A DNA stretch of 64,000 nt from Pseudomonas akapageensis. Its GTDB lineage: Bacteria > Pseudomonadota > Gammaproteobacteria > Pseudomonadales > Pseudomonadaceae. Below the pieces are notes generated by a model that searched no databases, was not told where the DNA came from, and saw only the letters and a list, made by a program, of their open reading frames with translations. Each line of letters begins with the position of its first letter. Positions within the stretch are counted from its first letter, which is position 1. Of this stretch, positions 60,606-64,000 are shown one piece after another. A program made the translations under genes and the position numbers. The DNA lies in the NCBI RefSeq assembly GCF_011355085.1, contig NZ_VXCP01000010.1, positions 111,047 to 175,046 on the forward strand, written 5' to 3'.

Positions 60606-61280
60606 TCAAAAATAACGTGTTGGGTCCTGAATACCGGCCGCGACAAAGCCTTCCGCACGCAGGCGGCAGCTGTCACATTTGCCGCAGGCACGGCCCTGAT
60701 CATCGGCCTGATAGCAGGATACGGTCAGGCTGTAATCGACGCCGCGAGCAACGCCCGCCTGGACGATCTGTGCCTTGCTGAGGTTCTGCAAGGGCGCCTG
60801 GATCCGGAAGCCCTGCCCTTCGACACCGGCCTTGGTCGCAAGATTGGCCATGCGCTCGAAGGCTTCGACGAACTCCGGCCGACAATCAGGGTAACCGGAA
60901 TAGTCCACCGCATTGACACCGATAAAGATGTCACGAGCCCCCAGCACTTCCGCCCAGCCCAATGCCAGGGAGAGAAACACGGTGTTGCGCGCCGGAACGT
61001 AGGTCACTGGAATGCCTTCACTGGGCGCTTCTGGCACATCGATCGATGAGTCGGTCAGGGCCGAGCCGCCAATGCCATTCAGGTTCAGGCCAATCACCTT
61101 ATGCTCGACAACCCCCAGATCACGTGCAACGCGGGCTGCAGCATCCAGCTCGGCGCGGTGACGCTGACCGTAATCGAAACTCATGGTGTAGCACTGGTAG
61201 CCCTCAGCCTTGGCCATGGCCACGACCGTGGCCGAATCCAGGCCGCCTGACAGCAGGATTACCGCACGTTTCTCAGTCAT
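60606..61280 (-). CDS. queC: 7-cyano-7-deazaguanine synthase
   Basis: A 224-residue QueC. The PP-loop ATPase motif is [11 protein letters not shown], and the zinc Cys residues are in [21 protein letters not shown]. It converts 7-carboxy-7-deazaguanine to preQ0 with ATP and ammonia in queuosine synthesis. Two starts are possible: ATG at 61280 (MTEKRAV) and at 61295 (MSEHAMTEK), the latter one base from the queE stop. I chose 61280. The pair queE-queC is one operon. Confidence 0.94.
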   Translation of the reverse strand: MTEKRAVILLSGGLDSATVVAMAKAEGYQCYTMSFDYGQRHRAELDAAARVARDLGVVEHKVIGLNLNGIGGSALTDSSIDVPEAPSEGIPVTYVPARNTVFLSLALGWAEVLGARDIFIGVNAVDYSGYPDCRPEFVEAFERMANLATKAGVEGQGFRIQAPLQNLSKAQIVQAGVARGVDYSLTVSCYQADDQGRACGKCDSCRLRAEGFVAAGIQDPTRYF

Positions 61281-61296
61281 TGCATGCTCACTCATA

Positions 61297-61944
61297 TCAG
61301 CGCCCCGGCTCATCGTTCCAGAGAATTTTGTGCAACTGCATCTGCAGGCGTACTGGCAGGTTGTCGGCCACGATCCAATCGGCCAGGTCAGTGGCACGCA
61401 ACTGGTGATGACTTGGCGAAAACAGCACTTCGCCGGCGCGCTTTTCCAGCCCGTACTGAATCAGCTTGGACACCGCCCAGTCGTAGTCTTCACGCGAACA
61501 GATGACGAACTTGACCTGGTCATTGGCCGTCAGCAGGTCGATGTTTTCGTAGCGGTTGCGGGCGACCTCCTTCGAACCTGGCGTCTTGAGGTCGAGCACG
61601 CGACTTACGCGCGGATCGACCTGGGAAATATCCAGGGCACCGCTGGTTTCCAGCGAGACGTCGTAGCCGGCATCGCACAACTGCTCGAGCAAAGGGATGG
61701 CATTGGGCTGTGCCAGCGGCTCACCTCCGGTAACACAGACATAGCGCGGACGGTAACTGGCAACCTGCTCGAGAATCGAGTCAAGGCTGCGCACAGCGCC
61801 GCCACTGAAGGCATAGGCACTGTCGCAGTACTCACAACGCAATGGGCAGCCGGTGAGACGCACGAATACAGTCGGCAGGCCAGCAGTACGCGTTTCACCC
61901 TGCAAGGAGTAAAAGACTTCGGTAATTCGTAATGTGTCTTGCAT
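61297..61944 (-). CDS. queE: 7-carboxy-7-deazaguanine synthase
   Basis: A 215-residue radical SAM protein. The cluster motif is Cys-Pro-Leu-Arg-Cys-Glu-Tyr-Cys (CxxxCxxC), then [11 protein letters not shown]. QueE converts 6-carboxytetrahydropterin to CDG. Its N-terminus is [22 protein letters not shown], which supports the ATG at 61944 rather than the longer frame. It lies just upstream of queC. Confidence 0.94.
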   Translation of the reverse strand: MQDTLRITEVFYSLQGETRTAGLPTVFVRLTGCPLRCEYCDSAYAFSGGAVRSLDSILEQVASYRPRYVCVTGGEPLAQPNAIPLLEQLCDAGYDVSLETSGALDISQVDPRVSRVLDLKTPGSKEVARNRYENIDLLTANDQVKFVICSREDYDWAVSKLIQYGLEKRAGEVLFSPSHHQLRATDLADWIVADNLPVRLQMQLHKILWNDEPGR

Positions 61945-62062
61945 ATCCGCCACGGGCGTAACAGCTAAACAGGCCGTCCGCCTCCGTAAGGCACTCCACT
62001 CGACCCGCCAACGCGCAGCCCAGAGAAGCGTAACCAAAAAAAGGACACCAATTCTAACGAAA

Positions 62063-62085
62063 AAACCCGCGACAAGCGCGGGTTT
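62063..62085 (-). terminator. Rho-independent terminator of the tol-pal-cpoB unit
   Basis: A 9-bp stem AAACCCGCG / CGCGGGTTT (62063-62071 with 62077-62085) has a five-base loop and is followed on the minus strand by a T run (TTTTT then CG). It lies 20 bases after the cpoB stop and before queE. Confidence 0.88.
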
Positions 62086-62105
62086 CTTGATTCACAGCCC
62101 TGAAC

Positions 62106-62939
62106 TCAGAGCTTCTGCAAGTCCCGCTGCGCCAATTGCGCGGCGGAAGTGCCCGGATACTGGGTCACGACCTGCTGCAAAATACCCTTGACCCTGTCCA
62201 TATGCCCGAGGCGACGTTCGACATCCGCGAGCTTGTACAGCGAGTCAGGCACCTTCGGATGCTTGGGGTACAGCTGGCTGACCTTGGCAAACGCCTGACC
62301 CGCACCCTGCAGGTCACCCTTGGCCAGGTTCACTTCGCCCAACCAGTACTGAGCATTGCCCGCATACTGACTGTTCGGATATTTGCGCAGGAACGCCGTG
62401 AAGGCCTGGCTGGCCTTGTCGAAGTCCTTGGCCTTTATCAGGTCGAAGGCAGCATCGTAATAGAGCTTTTCCTTCGCCGGATCACCGGGTTCACTGCTCG
62501 CAGCAGGCTGATTGGCAGGCGCCTGGCCTGCGGCTGCTGCGGGGGTACCGGCGGCGCTGTTGTCGCCGCCGGCCGGAGAATTCTGAGGAGCCGCAGCGGG
62601 TGCACCGCCGGTTCCAATGCGCCGATCAAGTTCCTGGTACCGCTCCAGGTTTTCCTGCTTCATGCGCGCTATATCGTTTTGCAGAACCTCAATCACGCCC
62701 TGTTGCCGCGCAAGTTGTTCCTGCATTTGTTGCAGTTGGTTGAACAGCTCGCCCTGCGCCGAGACAGGGGTCGCAACCCCTCCCCCGGCATAGGCGCCGT
62801 TCGTACCGTAACCCGCAGGCGGATAACTGCTGCCGCTACTGTTGTAGCCAGCGTTGTCATCGACCACAGGAACCTCAGCCCAAGCCACGAGTGGAAGGGT
62901 GAGAGCCAGAATAGTTACAGCACGACGGCACGTTCGCAT
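62106..62939 (-). CDS. cpoB: Tol-Pal system protein CpoB (YbgF)
   Basis: A 277-residue periplasmic protein with signal peptide (TILALTLPLVAWA). There is a coiled coil at ~62-105 (ELFNQLQQMQEQLARQQGVIEVLQNDIARMKQENLERYQELDRRI), an Ala/Pro/Gly-rich linker at ~110-150, and TPR repeats at ~155-275 (YYDAAFDLIKAKDFDKASQAFTAFLRKYPNSQYAGNAQYWLGEV). CpoB coordinates peptidoglycan synthesis and outer-membrane constriction with the Tol complex. It is the last gene of the tol-pal unit. Confidence 0.94.
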   Translation of the reverse strand: MRTCRRAVTILALTLPLVAWAEVPVVDDNAGYNSSGSSYPPAGYGTNGAYAGGGVATPVSAQGELFNQLQQMQEQLARQQGVIEVLQNDIARMKQENLERYQELDRRIGTGGAPAAAPQNSPAGGDNSAAGTPAAAAGQAPANQPAASSEPGDPAKEKLYYDAAFDLIKAKDFDKASQAFTAFLRKYPNSQYAGNAQYWLGEVNLAKGDLQGAGQAFAKVSQLYPKHPKVPDSLYKLADVERRLGHMDRVKGILQQVVTQYPGTSAAQLAQRDLQKL

Positions 62940-62945
62940 GACTGA

Positions 62946-63443
62946 TTACTTACGCAGTTCTACGCGACGGTTCTGAGCCCAGGACTGCTCGTCGTTGCCG
63001 GTGGCAACTGGACGCTCTTCGCCGTAGGAAACCAGTTCCAGCTGAGCTGGCGATACGCCTTGCAGAACCAGGTAGCGCTGAACGGCTTTCGCACGACGCT
63101 CGCCCAGAGCCATGTTGTATTCGCGAGTACCACGCTCGTCGGTGTTGCCTTCCAGGACGACGCGAGCGCCATTGCCTTTCAGGTCCTTGGCGTGAACGTC
63201 CAGAGCGCGCATGGCTTCTGGCTTCAGGTCCGAGCTGTCGTATTCGAAGTAGAAGGTGGTGATTGCGCGCAGAGCTGCTTCTTCGCTCAGGCTGCCGTCT
63301 ACTGCACCAGTGTTGGCGCCGTAACCAGCGTTCGGATCAACAGCGCCTTCACCAGCGTTGTCACCGCCTTTCGAGGAGCAACCTACAGCTACGGCCAAGG
63401 CCAGAGCCAGCGCAGCAAACTTACCAAACTTCAGCATTTCCAT
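62946..63443 (-). CDS. pal: Peptidoglycan-associated lipoprotein Pal
   Basis: A 165-residue lipoprotein with lipobox Val-Ala-Val-Gly-Cys (~22). After a short linker, the OmpA-like domain at ~55-162 contains [23 protein letters not shown] and the peptidoglycan-binding residues in [23 protein letters not shown]. Pal ties the outer membrane to peptidoglycan and TolB. The ATG at 63443 has an AGGAG box eight bases upstream. Confidence 0.96.
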   Translation of the reverse strand: MEMLKFGKFAALALALAVAVGCSSKGGDNAGEGAVDPNAGYGANTGAVDGSLSEEAALRAITTFYFEYDSSDLKPEAMRALDVHAKDLKGNGARVVLEGNTDERGTREYNMALGERRAKAVQRYLVLQGVSPAQLELVSYGEERPVATGNDEQSWAQNRRVELRK

Positions 63444-63495
63444 CGTGAAACTCCTAATGAACCCCAATGTGTTAAGTAAAACGTACAGCGCCGCG

Positions 63496-64000
63496 TCAGT
63501 TCAGGTAAGGGGACCAGGAAGGTTCTCTGACTTCGCCTTGAGCGGTAGGAAGCGGGAGCCTCACGCGTCCGTTGAGAGACACGAGCATCAAGACTCCCCG
63601 GCCCTGCTGGCGGGTGGCGTAGATTAGCATGGTGCCGTTGGGCGCGACAGTGGGCGACTCATCAAGTGTGCTATCTGTAAGGATTTTTACACTACCGCGT
63701 TGCAAATCTTGAGCTGCCACCTTGAAATTGGTGAAGCCATCCTGACGGTGAATCATGACCAGAGTCTTTTCATCGGCCGACAGTTTAGGGTTGGCGTTGT
63801 AGTTACCCACGAACGTCACGCGCTCAGCACCACCGCCACCGACGCTGGTCTTGTAGATCTGTGGCTTGCCACCACGGTCCGAGGTGAAGTAGATGGTCGA
63901 ACCATCCTTGCCCCAGAACGGCTCGGTATTGATACCTGGGCCTGCGGTTACGCGAGTGATCTGGCGCGAACCCAGGTTCATCACGTAGATGTCCGGGTTG
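63496..64000 (-). CDS. tolB: Tol-Pal translocation protein TolB, C-terminal part (5' end outside window)
   Basis: About 168 codons of the beta-propeller domain. Blades show as [78 protein letters not shown], and the end is SWSPYLN. TolB is a periplasmic hub that binds Pal. The frame continues to the window edge, so the N-terminal domain is beyond it. It lies 52 bases upstream of pal. Confidence 0.95.
   Translation of the reverse strand, partial: NPDIYVMNLGSRQITRVTAGPGINTEPFWGKDGSTIYFTSDRGGKPQIYKTSVGGGGAERVTFVGNYNANPKLSADEKTLVMIHRQDGFTNFKVAAQDLQRGSVKILTDSTLDESPTVAPNGTMLIYATRQQGRGVLMLVSLNGRVRLPLPTAQGEVREPSWSPYLN

Noticed and set aside
1..64000. CRISPR array, prophage, integrase or insertion sequence
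   Set aside because: No regularly spaced direct repeats, no transposase or integrase-like proteins, and both tRNA genes have intact 3' ends without flanking att-like duplications that I can see.

Overview
The window is a contiguous piece of a Pseudomonas chromosome, most likely from the P. fluorescens group or a close relative. The evidence is high GC and GC-rich third positions, the order phaJ1 next to a lysophospholipase-like gene, the runs dapA-bamC-MBL-purC-tRNA-Ser and tolB-pal-cpoB-queE-queC-tRNA-Lys-nadA, the gcvR-bcp pair, and REP/REPIN palindromes typical of this genus. I see no prophage, integrase, insertion sequence, CRISPR array or plasmid function. The window reads as core and soft-core genome with small accessory regulatory modules.

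Layout. 1-1020: end of an alpha/beta hydrolase gene and phaJ1 (PHA precursor supply). 1041-3751 (minus strand): a complete ECF42-type sigma factor module (SnoaL-like protein, DGPF/YCII protein, AHSA1/SRPBCC protein, sigma factor with long C-terminal extension) with a candidate ECF42 promoter in front of the first gene. 3835-8487: a GNAT enzyme, a GyrI-like binding protein, an AraC regulator, a 38-residue lysine-rich protein, a LysE-type exporter, a DUF3422 membrane protein and an FKBP isomerase. 8503-14684: a long palindromic repeat, two small envelope proteins separated by a strong hairpin, an AraC/DUF4242/methyltransferase group, a PAS-GGDEF cyclase, gfa and a VOC protein. 14676-17068: a threonine-dehydratase-like enzyme divergent from a MocR regulator, with a direct repeat between them. 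17140-25641: stress and housekeeping genes (SRPBCC, GNAT, def paralogue, BrkB-like, cvfB, aceK, EamA exporter). 25731-31036: lpxO-cysK, a DUF748 protein, and a MoxR ATPase with its VWA partner.

31152-35980: a 5-oxoprolinase operon (MFS transporter-pxpA-pxpB-pxpC) divergent from a LysR regulator. 35974-46030: mixed housekeeping genes, including oligopeptidase B, YajD, a SpoU methylase, YcgN, a nitroreductase and a predicted dead peptidase of M61-like form. 46031-51035: rnd-ycgL, a methyltransferase, a phosphoethanolamine transferase, a tautomerase, a YdcH-like protein and tRNA-Ser(CGA). 51130-64000: purC, an MBL hydrolase, bamC, dapA, gcvR, bcp, an AI-2E family permease, a TusA-like protein, bepA, nadA, tRNA-Lys(TTT), queC, queE, cpoB, pal and the end of tolB.

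Envelope biogenesis is a recurring theme: BamC and BepA (outer-membrane protein assembly and quality control), the Tol-Pal group, LpxO and the phosphoethanolamine transferase (lipid A). No clearly novel system stands out. The best leads are the ECF42 module with its promoter, the MocR direct repeat, the 38-residue small protein, the dead peptidase, the hairpin before the 9389 lipoprotein, and the chimeric REPINs.
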